A stretch of DNA of 64,000 nucleotides from Gaiellasilicea sp963791905 (GTDB lineage Bacteria > Actinomycetota > Thermoleophilia > Gaiellales > Gaiellaceae). The translations under genes and the position numbers were made by a program. The stretch's first letter is position 1; every line of letters starts with the position of its first letter. Below, piece by piece: positions 46,829 through 58,442 of this stretch. The notes below the pieces were generated by a model that had not been told where the DNA came from, searched no databases, and worked only from the letters and a program-made list of their open reading frames with translations. The stretch is taken from contig CAWBTX010000005.1 of assembly GCA_963791905.1 (NCBI GenBank), positions 1,194,682 through 1,258,681 of the forward strand. Direction: 5' to 3'.

Positions 46829-46894
46829 GTGTCAGACACGTGTCGGACTCGTGCCGGACACGTGTCTGACTCGTCTCTGGCACGTCTCTGGCAC
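46829..46894. repeat. six tandem 11-bp repeats
   Basis: Six head-to-tail 11-mers: GTGTCAGACAC, GTGTCGGACTC, GTGCCGGACAC, GTGTCTGACTC, GTCTCTGGCAC, GTCTCTGGCAC. The first is a perfect palindrome around a central base and the others are decayed versions. Similar GTGTC/GGCAC palindromic motifs occur as short interspersed repeats in many Actinobacteria and Proteobacteria (general knowledge). Located at the convergent 3' ends of the flanking genes. Confidence 0.75.
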
Positions 46895-46898
46895 CTTG

Positions 46899-47861
46899 TC
46901 CACATCGCTGCGGAGCCGATCGCCGTGGACGGCTGTCGGCTCGCTCCGGAGACGGGTCCCGACGCCACGTCGTCGCGCTCGAGCCGCTTCAGCGCCGGGC
47001 CGAGCGACTGGCCGCCCTTCAGCACGGGCTCGAAGAGGTCGCCCTCCTTCTCGACGCGCCGCAGCACCGCCTCCATCGTGAACTTGCCCGGGTCGAGTCG
47101 CGTGCGTCAGCTCCTCCCAGCGGAGCGGCGTCGAGACCGGCGCGCCCTCCTTCGGCCGCACCGAGTAGGCGGACGCGATCGTCTTGCCGGCGCCGTTCTG
47201 GTGGTAGTCGATGAGGACGCCGACGCGCTTGCGCTTCAGCCACTCCGTCGTGACGACGCCGGGGTTCTCGGCCGCCAGCCGCTTCGAGACGAGCTCGGCG
47301 AACGTGTGCGCCTGCGCGAAGCTGTAGCGCCGCGTGATCGGCACGAGCACGTGGATGCCCTCCGAGCCGCTCGTCTTCACGTACGAGCGCAGCTCGAGCT
47401 CGTCGAGCGCCTCGCGCACGAGGTGGGCCGCCTTGCACGCCGAGCTTGAACTCGCCGTCCGGCGGGTCGAGGTCGAAGAGGACGAAGTCCGGCCGCGTCG
47501 GCTTGTCGACGCGCGAGTACCACGCGTTCATGTCGATGCAGTTCATCTGCACCATCCAGAGGACCGCCTCGCGCGAGTTGAGGAGCGGGAAGTCGACGAG
47601 CCGCGTCTCCCCGGCGCGCGGCTGCGTCCGGAACTGCCGCGTCGGGATCCAGTCGGGCATGCCCCTCGGCGCCTGCTTCTGGAAGAACACCTCGCCGTGG
47701 ATGCCGTGGGGCTAGCGCTTCATCGTGAACGGCCGGTCGCGGAGGTGCGGCACGAGCACGGGCGCGATGCGGCCGTAGTAGTCGAAGAGGTCGCCCTTCG
47801 TGATCCCGCTCTCCGGGTAGAGGACGCGGTCGGCGCTCGAGAGCTTGACCTCGCGGCTCAC
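46899..47861 (-). CDS. LigD-type DNA polymerase/primase domain protein with in-frame TAG (frameshifted)
   Basis: About 300 residues. Starts GTG 47861: SREVKLSSADRVLYPESGIT, then GDLFDYYGRIAPVLVPHLRD and RPFTMKR, followed by a TAG codon at 47712-47714 where relatives have Tyr, then PHGIHGEVFFQKQAPRGMPD, FPLLNSREAVLWMVQMNCID, catalytic DFVLFDLDPPDGEFKLGV, YVKTSGSEGIHVLVPITRRY and WLKRKRVGVLIDYHQNGAGK. This is the archaeo-eukaryotic primase-type polymerase of bacterial NHEJ; ligase and nuclease domains and Ku are absent here. Breaks near 47435 and 47096. The 3' end is unresolved next to the repeat array. Confidence 0.82.
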
Positions 47862-48522
47862 AGCAGCCTCGCCTCCAGCGGCTCCTCGCCCTCCGCGCGT
47901 CACGCGGTACGCGCGCGACCCGGCGACTGCCGTCACGACCTCGCGCAGCTCCGTGCCGTCGAAGACGAGCCCGACGCCGTCGTCGGCCGCGTAGCCCCGC
48001 CGGAAAGCCATCGCGCACGAGCGCGCGTGTACACCGGCCGCCGCCGCTCCTCGCCGTCGTAGTGCGGGCAGGCGCTGCCCGGCAGGAAGCCGAGCCCGTC
48101 GCGCATCCCCTCGAGCTCGGGCCCGAACGAGTCGGTCACGCCGGCCTCGAACCAGCAGATCATCCCGGCGCTCCAGCCGCAGAGCAGGACGCCGCGCCTC
48201 CCAGGCCTCGCGCAGGAGCGCGTCGAAGCCGTGCACGCGCCAGATCGCGAGCATGTTCGCCGTGTTGCCGCCGCCGACGAAGATCGCGTCGCGGGAGAGC
48301 ACGTGCTCGCGCAGATCCGGGCGCGGCCACGGATGGAACGCGGCGTGCGAGGCCTCGGCGCGCGCGCCGAAGCGCTCGTAGAAGCGGACGAGCGCCCAGT
48401 CGTCGTCGCCCATCGCCGTCGGCACGAAGCAGATCTTCGAGCCCGCCGGCGAGCTCGAGGATCAGGTCGTCGAGCGCGGTGCCGTCGGCGCCGCCGCCGA
48501 GCGCGAGGATTTGCCTGCTCAT
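47858..48522 (-). CDS. peptidase E (S51 family) (frameshifted)
   Basis: About 225 residues. MSRQILALGGGADGTALDDL, then (break near 48445) VPTAMGDDDWALVRFYERFG, HVLSRDAIFVGGGNTANMLA, and the nucleophile elbow GWSAGMICWFEAGVTDSFGP with Ser; then HYDGEERRRPVYTRAR and GYAADDGVGLVFDGTELREV. Cleaves Asp-X dipeptides; cyanophycinase-related. Breaks also near 48195, 48020 and 47895. Its TGA overlaps the GTG of the LigD-type gene. An in-frame GTG 48528 is an alternative start. Confidence 0.85.
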
Positions 48523-48543
48523 CGCCACCTATCTTGTGGGAAG

Positions 48544-51149
<2,606 letters not shown>

Positions 51150-51168
<19 letters not shown>

Positions 51169-52003
51169 GAACCTTCAAGTACGCGACGGCCACGCTGAGC
51201 ACCCCGACCGCGATCAGCCCCACGTAGCCGAGCACGTCGTTCGAGGCGTACGTCACGCGCCGCTGGCCGAAGCGCGAGCATGGCGAGGATCGCCAGCGCG
51301 CCGCCGGCGAGGCCGCCGAGATGGCCGCCGATCGAGATGCCGGGGAAGACGAACGTGATCGCGAGGTTGATCACGAGGAGCGGGATCACGCTGCCGCCGA
51401 AGACGTAGGTGCCCTGGCGCTCGAGCACGAGCATGGCGCCGAAGAGGCCGTAGATCGCGCCGGAGGCGCCGACCGTCGGCACCTCGGGGTTCATCAGGAG
51501 CGCTCCCGCCGAGCCCGCCAGGCCCGGACGCGATGTAGAGGAGCAGGAACCGGGCCGGGCCGAGCAACGACTCGAGCGGAGGCCCGAAGAGGTAGAGGAC
51601 GAGCATGTTCATGAAGAGGTGGAACGGCCCGTAGTGGAGGAAGGCGGCCGTGATGAGACGCCACCACTCGCCGTCGGCGACGAGCGGGCCGTAGAGGGCG
51701 CCGTTGACGAAGATCGAGCCCGTGTTGGCCTGCACGGGCGCGCCCTGCGCGAGCTGCGCGAAGTAGACGAGCACGTTCAGCCCGATCAGCGTCATCGTGA
51801 CGACGGCCGTGCTCCGGCCGGTCCGGCGCTGGACGCCCTGGATCACCTTCGCGGCGCCCTGCGCGCTGGCCGGAGTGGTCGGGACAGCGGATGCCGACCG
51901 GTCCGAAGGTCATGCAGTCGGGGCAGATCCCGCGCCCGCACTCGGAGCACGACACACCCGTCTCGCGGTCCGGATGCCGGTAGCACCTGAGCGTCTCCGC
52001 CAT
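51150..52003 (-). CDS. rhomboid intramembrane serine protease with N-terminal B-box zinc finger (frameshifted)
   Basis: About 285 residues. MAETLRCYRHPDRETGVSCS, ECGRGICPDCMTFGPVGIRC is a B-box-like zinc finger with paired Cys and His. Then membrane segments (TLIGLNVLVYFAQLAQGAP), the rhomboid signature AAFLHYGPFHLFMNMLVLYL, the catalytic Ser in VGASGAIYGLFGAMLVLERQ and His in GISIGGHLGGLAGGALAIL. Cleaves transmembrane substrates inside the membrane. Breaks near 51870, 51525 and 51270. The 3' end meets the convergent ppdK and is not resolved. Confidence 0.9.
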
Positions 52004-52025
52004 GTCCGATTAGCCTAGCCATCGC

Positions 52026-52699
52026 ATGCGCGTTCACGTCGCGTTCACGCCGGACGAGGCCGCTTCGGCCCCGACCGGGATCGTCATCGACGTCCTGCGG
52101 GCGACCTCGACGATCGCGCAGGCGCTCGCGGCCGGCTACGAGCGGGTGCTCTGCGTGCCGGAGCTCGACGACGCGCGACGCGCTGCGGGCCGAGCTGCCG
52201 GACAGCGTCGTCGGCGGCGAGCGCGACGCCGTTCGCATCGACGGGTTCGACGTCGGCGCGTCACCGCGCGAGTTCCTGGAGCCGCGCGCCGTCACGCTCA
52301 TCCTCTCGACCACGAACGGGACGCGCGCGATCGTCACGGCGGCGACGCGGTGCGAGCGGGTGCTCCTCGGCAGCCTGCTCAACCTCGACGCCGTCGCGGC
52401 GGCGGCACGCGAGAGCGGGGAGGACGTCGCGATCCTCTGCGCCGGCTTCAAGGGCGCGTTCGCGCTCGACGACGCCTACTGCGCCGGCCGGATCGTCCAG
52501 GAGCTGGACGGGAGCGACCGACGCCGCGCTCGCCGCCGCCTCGTCGCGCGCGTACCCCGACGCGCACGCGGCCTGACCGCGCGCACTACGGCCCGCCCGG
52601 CCTCGAGGAGGACATCCGCTTCTGCGCGCGCGAGAGCGTGCTCGACGTCGTGCCGCGTTCGCCGGCATGCGCGGGACGGCCGCGGAGATCGTCGCGTGA
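52026..52699 (+). CDS. ComB-like 2-phosphosulfolactate phosphatase (frameshifted)
   Basis: About 224 residues. RVHVAFTPDEAASAPTGIVI, DVLRATSTIAQALAAGYERV, PELDDAR, then RIDGFDVGASPREF, TLILSTTNGTRAIVTAATRC and LLGSLLNLDAVAAAARESGE, AFALDDAYCAGRIVQEL; C-terminus YGPPGLEEDIRFCARESVLD, VVPR. The family removes phosphate from 2-phosphosulfolactate in coenzyme M-type pathways but is widespread in bacteria with unclear role. Breaks near 52180, 52262, 52515, 52565 and 52660. Divergent from the rhomboid gene. Confidence 0.85.
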
Positions 52700-53110
52700 C
52701 GACGGTCGAGTCGCCGTCGTGACCGCCGCGCGCCGGACCGGTGACCGGGCCGGCTCGCGGCCGGAGGCCGATGCGACTCGGAGAGCGCCTCAGTGTCGCG
52801 CGTCTGCAGGCCGATCGCTGGCCAGGGACGAGCGTCGCTCGACGGTGGCGTCAACGCCGAGGCGACCGCCTTCCGCCGGCTGTGACGAGGCGATCGCACG
52901 ACGTCGCGCGACGACTGCAGACGCCGTCCGAGCGAGGCGCGCTGGACCAGGCCGTCGCTCGCGGTCGACGCACGCCATGCGACTGGCGACGAGTGCTCGA
53001 ACGGTCCGCCGAGCGCCGTCTCGAGCGCGGTGTCGCGTGGTTCGCTGCGGACGATCACCGCGCTCAGTCGAGCTCTCGACCGAGCCGGCGAGGCGTTCAT
53101 CGAGGGAAAC
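52700..53110. other. 410-bp gap without a recognisable gene
   Basis: Both strands have open frames but none shows a conserved motif, and the Arg/Ser-rich translations look like chance frames of GC-rich DNA. It may be upstream regulatory DNA of imuB or a decayed gene; imuA, usual partner of imuB, is not detectable here. Confidence 0.4.
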
Positions 53111-53116
53111 AAACGT

Positions 53117-53144
53117 TTGACAGGAACATGTGTTCGGGTATAGA
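53117..53144 (+). promoter_or_regulatory. sigma-70 type promoter of imuB
   Basis: TTGACA (53117-53122), 16-nt spacer, TATAGA (53139-53144), then GTG 53157. This is the best consensus promoter in the window. Confidence 0.7.
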
Positions 53145-53154
53145 ACATACGTTC
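53124..53154. promoter_or_regulatory. two LexA (SOS) boxes over the imuB promoter
   Basis: GAACATGTGTTC at 53124-53135 lies between -35 and -10; GAACATACGTTC at 53143-53154 covers the -10 and start region. Both fit the Gram-positive LexA consensus GAAC-N4-GTTC and are 19 bp apart. A weaker AAACAAACGTTT precedes them. Repression by LexA and DNA-damage induction are inferred. Confidence 0.8.
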
Positions 53155-53156
53155 CT

Positions 53157-54343
53157 GTGATCGCGTGTCTCCTCACTCCGGGATTCGAGCTGCGGGCGGC
53201 GCTGCTGGAACGGCCGCGGCTGCAGCTCGAGCCGGCGGCGCTCGCGCCGGTGCCCGGGAACGGAGCCGCTCGTGGGCGCGGTGACCGCGGCGGCGGCTGC
53301 GCAGGGGGTGCAGCCGGGGATGCGGCTGGGGGAGGCGCTCGCGATGTGCCCGGCGCTCCGGCTCGTCGAGCAGGATCCGGCAGCGGTCGAGCGCGAGTGG
53401 GAGGGGGTGCTGCGGCGGCTGGAGGACTCCGGCTTCGCGGTCGATCCCGACGAGCCCGGGCGCGTCTACTTCGAGACGAAGGGCGTCGAGCGGCTGTACG
53501 GAGGCTTGGAGGCGGCGCTCGAGCGGGCGCTCGCCTCCGTCGGATCTGCCTGGGATCCACGCGCGGGCGCAGCGCGGCGCCGGTTCGCCGCCCTCGCGGC
53601 GGCGAGCGTCGCGCGTCCCGGGCAGGCTTTGGTGGTGGCGGAGGACACCGAGGAGGGGTTCCTCGCGCCGCTGCCGCTCTCGCTCCTGCCGCTCTCCGCC
53701 GAGCGCTACGCGGAGCTCGAGGGGCTCGGCGTGCGGAAGCTGGGGGAGCTCGCCGCCTTGCCGGGGGGCTCGGTGGCCGAGCGGCTGGGGCCGGAAGGGC
53801 GGCGCGCGTGGTCGCTCGCGCAGGGTGGAAGCACGGGGCGTGTCCGCGGTCGCCGCCCGCCGGCGGAGCTCGCCGAGGCGCTCGAGTTTCCCGAGGCGGT
53901 CGGGAACGAGCTGACGCTGCGGCGGGCGTTCGGCGCGCTGCTCGACCGGCTGCTCGCCCGCCCCGAGCGGGCAGGGCGGCCGCTGCGCAAGGCGGCGCTC
54001 TCGGCCCGGCTCGTCGGCGGCGGCTCGTGGCGGCGCTCCGTCACGCTCCGCGACCCGACCGCCGAGCGGACCCGGCTGCGGGCGGCGCTCGGCCCGAAGC
54101 TGCTCGAGCTGCCGGCGCCGGTGCTCGAGCTGCGGCTGGAGGCGGTGGAGCTCTCCGAGGCGCGTCGGGCGGCAGCTCGAGCTGGTTCGTCCGGCGGGCG
54201 ACGAGCTGGCGGCGCAGCTCTCGGACGGCCTGAAGCAGGTGCGGGCAAGCACCGGCTCGGGCTCGGTGTGTGCGGTGGTGGAGGTGGCGCCGTGGTCGCG
54301 GATTCCGGAGGCGCGAGCGCTGTTCGTTCCCCGCGACGAGTAG
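53157..54343 (+). CDS. imuB: ImuB-like Y-family DNA polymerase homologue (frameshifted)
   Basis: About 395 residues. VIACLLTPGFELRAALLERP opens; then VTAAAAAQGVQPGMRLGEAL, CPALRLVEQDPAAVEREWEG, FETKGVERLYGGLEAALERA, YAELEGLGVRKLGELAALPG and, after a break near 54175, VCAVVEVAPWSRIPEARALF. ImuB lacks some catalytic acidic residues of true Y-family polymerases and acts as a hub binding beta clamp and DnaE2. Breaks near 53265 and 54175. Directly downstream of LexA boxes. Start GTG 53157 lies 12 nt after the -10 box. Confidence 0.87.
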
Positions 54344-54351
54344 CGGGACGG

Positions 54352-54577
54352 CTGAATGCGCCTCGGCCGGCGCTGGTCGAGGCGAGCCCGGTCGGCGTGC
54401 CCGTGCGCGTCAACCGGGAGGCGGTGGCGCTCCTGCGCGAGGAGTGGCGCGTCGTCGACCGCTGGTGGACGGAGGAGCCGGTCGACCGGCGCTACTTCGA
54501 CCTCGTGCTCGAGTCGGGCCAGAACGCCTGCGTCTTCCGCGACGAGGAAGCCGGCGCGTGGTTTCACAGCGCGCTAG
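54352..54577 (+). CDS. DUF6504-like small protein of the SOS cassette (one frameshift)
   Basis: About 74 residues: PRPALVEASPVGVPVRVNRE, AVALLREEWRVVDRWWTEEP, VDRRYFDLVLESGQNACVFR, DEEAGAWFHS. This short Trp-rich protein commonly sits between imuB and dnaE2 in Actinomycetota and is annotated DUF6504. Its presence links the two mutasome genes. The frame changes near 54570 to reach TAG 54575-54577, shared as CTAG with the convergent gene. The start is uncertain (CTG 54352 is the first in-frame candidate). Confidence 0.72.
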
Positions 54578-54904
54578 CGGGCCTCCGAGCGGTCGTGAGC
54601 GCTGCCGGCACGGCGAGCGCACGTCCGCAAGTCCCAGCGGTCGGCGTGCGCGACCGGCACGACGACCCACTCCTTGAACGGCTGCCCCTTGCCGGAGGGG
54701 TCGAAGAGGTGAGCGCCGTCGAGCGCGAGCGCTTCCGCGTGCCGTTCGGCATCGGGCAGCTTGAAGACCATCGCGCCCTCGGTGTAGCCGGCCACCATCT
54801 TCCCGCCGCGCTTGACGCACGGCATGCCCATCATCTTCGCCGGCTCGACGTCGTCGTTCCGGGCGCAGAGGTCGTCGACGAGCTCGTCGTAGCGCTCCGC
54901 GCAT
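54574..54904 (-). CDS. TfoX/YjbR-like small protein (frameshifted)
   Basis: About 110 residues. ERYDELVDDLCARNDDVEPA, KMMGMPCVKRGGKMVAGYTE, GAMVFKLPDAERHAEALALD, GAHLFDPSGKGQPFKEWVVV, PVAHADRWDL. The fold resembles the TfoX N-terminal/YjbR-type DNA-binding or regulatory domain; MMGMPC and FKEWVVVP are family-like. It interrupts the imuB-DUF6504-dnaE2 order on the opposite strand. Break near 54893. The last residues may be in a wrong frame. Confidence 0.68.
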
Positions 54905-55007
54905 CCACGACGGGAGTATCGCCCTCGCGTCCTGGCGCGTCGCGAGCGACGCGAGGCTCGCCGAGGCCGGCTCCGCGCGGGAGGTGCAGCCGGCCGGGGC
55001 GCGAGGG

Positions 55008-55118
55008 CTACTTCGAGACGGCGACGGTCGGCGGGTTCTCGCCGACGACGAGCGCGTGCGCGAAGAGCGCCGAGGTGACGAGGACGAGCGAGGCCATGAG
55101 TGTCGCGAGCGTGCGCAT
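55008..55118 (-). CDS. 36-residue secreted or membrane peptide
   Basis: Reads MRTLATLMASLVLVTSALFA, then HALVVGENPPTVAVSK. One N-terminal hydrophobic segment; no ribosome-binding site evident. Located in the gap before dnaE2. No family recognised, so the call rests on the plausible signal-like segment only. Confidence 0.4.
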   Translation of the reverse strand: MRTLATLMASLVLVTSALFAHALVVGENPPTVAVSK

Positions 55119-55184
55119 ATGGGCGGGGGGTTCAGTGGCCTGCGGCGAACTCCTGCCTGGCCGAGGCGCGCGGAACAGTAGCCG

Positions 55185-58100
55185 ATGAGCTACGTCGAGC
55201 TCCACTGCCACTCGGCGTTTTCCTTCCTCGACGGCGCCTCGCACCCGGAGGAGCTCGCGCTGCGGGCGGCGGAGCTCGGCTACGAGGCGCTCGCGCTGAC
55301 CGATCACGAGGGGGTCTACGGCTCGCTCGAGTTCGCGAGCGCGGCGAAGCACTTCGGCGTTCGGCCGATCACCGGCGCCGAGGTGACGCTCCACGGCACG
55401 GTGACGCCCACGTCGACCCTGCGGCTCGTCGAGCTCGCCGCCGAGCGGCGGTCACGCGAACCTGCTCGTCGAGTCGTCGCAGGGGTACCGAACCTCTGCG
55501 CGCTCACGGCGCATGCGCACACCGGCCGAAGGAGGGCGCCGAGCCCGTGCCGCCCGCGCTCGACCCGGCGCTGCTTGCGGAGCTGAACGAGGGCCTCGTC
55601 TGCCTGTCCGGCTGCGCCCGCAACGGGCTCGGCGTCCGCGACCCGAACGCCGCCGTCGAGCTTGCCCGCGCCTTCGGCGAGCGCTTCTACGTCGAGCTCC
55701 AGCGGCCGTTCGAGCGCGGCGACGCGCGCCGCAACGCGCTCCTGCGCGATCTCGCGGAGCACCTCGGCGCGCCGACCGTCGTCACCGGCAACGTCCACGC
55801 GCACCATCCTCGCCGGACCGACCTCCAGGACGTGCTCGTCGCGATTCGCCGCTGCACCTCGCTCGACGGCTGCGAGCAGGAGCGGCGCGGGAACCGGGAG
55901 AGCATCCTGCGCACGCCCGCGGAGATGCTCGAGCTCTTCCCGGATGACCGCGACGCCGTCCTGCGCACCGCCGAGCTCGCGCAACGGCTCGAGTTCGACC
56001 TGACCGCCGAGCTCGGCTATCGCTATCCCGACTTCTCCGACGGCGAGGAGCCCGCGATCCGGCAGCTGGCCCAGGTGTGCGAGTCGGCGTTCGCTGATCG
56101 CTACCCGCCAAGTAACAGACTGTTACTTGCGGAGGCGCGGCGGCGGCTCGAGGACGAGCTCGCGCTCATCGACGAGCTCGGGCTCGCGGGCTTCTTCCTG
56201 CTCCACTGGGAGGTGCTCGAGCTCGCGGCGCGAGATCGCCGCCGAGGTGCGCGGGCTCGGCTCGCCGCGGCGCTGGCTGCCGCCGGGCCGGGGACGCGGG
56301 AGCTCCGTCGGCTCGATCGTCTGCTACCTGACCGGTCTCTCGCACGTCGACCCGGTCGCGGGCAACCTCTCGCTCGGCCGCTTCTTGAACCGCGAGCTGA
56401 TGTCGGTGCCCGACATCGACCTCGACTTCCCGCGCGACATCCGCGAGAAGCTGATCGTCGCGGTCACCGACCGCTACGGCCGCGAGCACGCCTCGCTCGT
56501 CGCGAGCTTCTCCACGTACCGGAGCCGCGGCGCGATCCGCGACGTCGGCAAGGCGCTCGGGCTCCCGTTCGCCGAGCTCGAGCGCCTCGCGCGCGTCTCG
56601 GACGGCTGGAACGCGAAGCGCGTCGCGGAGGAGCTCGCGCTGCTGCCGGACGCCGACGCCGAAGCTGCTCTCGCCACGCTGGCGTGCGTTCGCTGCGCTG
56701 ACGGGGGAGATCGCCGGCCTGCCGCGCCACATCTCCCAGCACCCGGGCGGGATGGTGATCTCCAGCCGTCCGCTCGTCGAGCTCGTTCCCGTGCAGCCGG
56801 CCGCGATGGCCGGCCGGCAGATCTGCCAGTGGGACAAGGACTCGTGCTCGGACGCCGGCTTCCTCAAGATCGACCTGCTCGGCCTGGGCATGCTCTCCGC
56901 GGTCGAGGACTGCGTCGAGCAGATCGCCGAGGCCTACGGCGAGCCGATCGACCTCTCGCGGATCCCGCTCGACGACGCCGCCGTCTACGCCGAGATCCAG
57001 CGCGCCGACACCGTCGGCGACTTCCAGATCGAGAGCCGCGCGCAGATGCAGAGCCTGCTGCGGACGAAGCCGGCGAACCTCGACGACCTCACCGTCCAGG
57101 TCGCGCTCGTGCGGCCGGGGCCGATCCAGGGCAAGGCCGTCCACCCGTACATCGACGCGCGCGAGAAGCTCCGCGTCGATCCGACGTACGTGCCGCCGGT
57201 CGACCACGAGCTTCTGCGCGAGCCGCTGCGCGAGACCCACGGCGTCGTCGTCTTCCAGGATCAGGTGCTCGAGGTGGCGATGGCGCTCGCCGGCTTCACG
57301 ATCGGCGAGGCGGAGGGGCTGCGCCGGGCGATGAGCCGCAAGCGGAGCGAGGAGGCGATCGAGGCGTTCCGCGAGCCGGTTCATCGAGGGCGCTGCCGCG
57401 AAGGGCGTCGACCCGCGAGACGGCGGACACCGTCTACGACAAGCTCGCGTCGTTCTCCGGCTTCGGCTTCCCGAAGTCGCATGCCGCCGCCTTCGGCCTG
57501 CTCGCCTACCAGTCCGCGTGGCTGCGGCACCACTATCCGGCCGAGTTCCTCTGCTCGCTCCTGAACGCGCAGCCGATGGGCTTCTACCCGCCGGCGAGCC
57601 TCATCCGGGACGCGCAGCGGCGCGGGGTGGAGGTACGCCCGCCGGACATCAACCTGAGCGAGGCGGGTTGCTCGCTCGACGAGGGCGCCGTCCGGATCGG
57701 GCTCGGCTACGTGAAGTCGGTGGGGGAGGAGGATGCGAAGCGGCTCGTCGCCGAGCGCGACGAGAACGGTCTCTACCCGGGGATCGGGGAGCTCGCGCGC
57801 CGGGCGCCTCTCGATGCCCGCGAGCTGGAGGCGCTCGTCCGCAGCGGCGCCTGCGACCGCTGGGGCGAGCGCCGCAAGCTGCTCTGGGAGCTCGGCCTCG
57901 TGATCCGGCCACAGACAGTTCAGCGGGAGAACATGCAGCTGACGCTCGCGCTCGACCCGACGGCCGCGACCCCCGACCTCCCGCGACCTGACCGCCTGGG
58001 AGCGGATGCTCGCCGACTACGCCGGGACGAGCGTCTCGGTCGACGTGCACCCGCTCACGCTGCTGCGTCCGAACCTACCCGGGGAGGTGCTGACGAGCGC

Positions 58101-58438
58101 CGAGCTGCTCGAGGCGCCGCACAGAAGCACCGTCGCCTTCGCGGGGCTCGCGATCGCGCGCCAGCGCCCGGCGACCGCGAAGGGCATCGTCTTCATGCTG
58201 CTCGAGGACGAGCTCGGCCAGGTCAACCTGATCGTCGCGCCCGAGCGTCTACGAGCGGCACCGCGCGATCGTTCGCGGCGAGCCTCTCCTCCTCGTCCGC
58301 GGCCGCTACGAGCGGCTCGGCGAGAACCGCAACATCGTCGTCTCCGGGCTCGAGAGCCTCGGCCCGCTCGCCCGTGCGATCGCCGACCGCGACGTCGGCG
58401 CGGCGCTGCCGGCCGCGCACCACTTCGGGCATCGGTGA
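55185..58438 (+). CDS. dnaE2: error-prone DNA polymerase III alpha subunit DnaE2 (frameshifted)
   Basis: About 1075 residues. PHP domain: VELHCHSAFSFLDGASHPEE, LALTDHEGVYGSLEFASAAK. Polymerase core with catalytic Asp pair: SVPDIDLDFPRDIREKLIVA; DRYGREHASLVASFSTYRSR, WDKDSCSDAGFLKIDLLGLG, RPGPIQGKAVHPYID, FSGFGFPKSHAAAFGLLAYQ. C-terminal helix-hairpin-helix and OB fold: FAGLAIARQRPATAKGIVFM. Performs translesion synthesis with ImuB. Breaks near 55452, 55530, 56230, 56690, 57382, 57410, 57985 and 58245. A 19-bp palindrome (56110-56128) is embedded at residues SNRLLLAEA. Confidence 0.93.
56110..56128. repeat. 19-bp palindrome, copy inside dnaE2
   Basis: AAGTAACAGACTGTTACTT is a perfect palindrome about a central A; its 15-bp core is the reverse complement of the copy at 33603-33617. 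Confidence 0.65.
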
Positions 58439-58442
58439 GGCG

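Noticed and set aside
46829..46894. Candidate CRISPR array
   Set aside because: Repeats are 11 bp and contiguous with no spacers, and no cas gene is present.
52261..53148. A 295-codon minus-strand open frame across the imuB upstream region
   Set aside because: Its first codons lie over the LexA boxes, the second half is antisense to comB, and no motif is recognisable.
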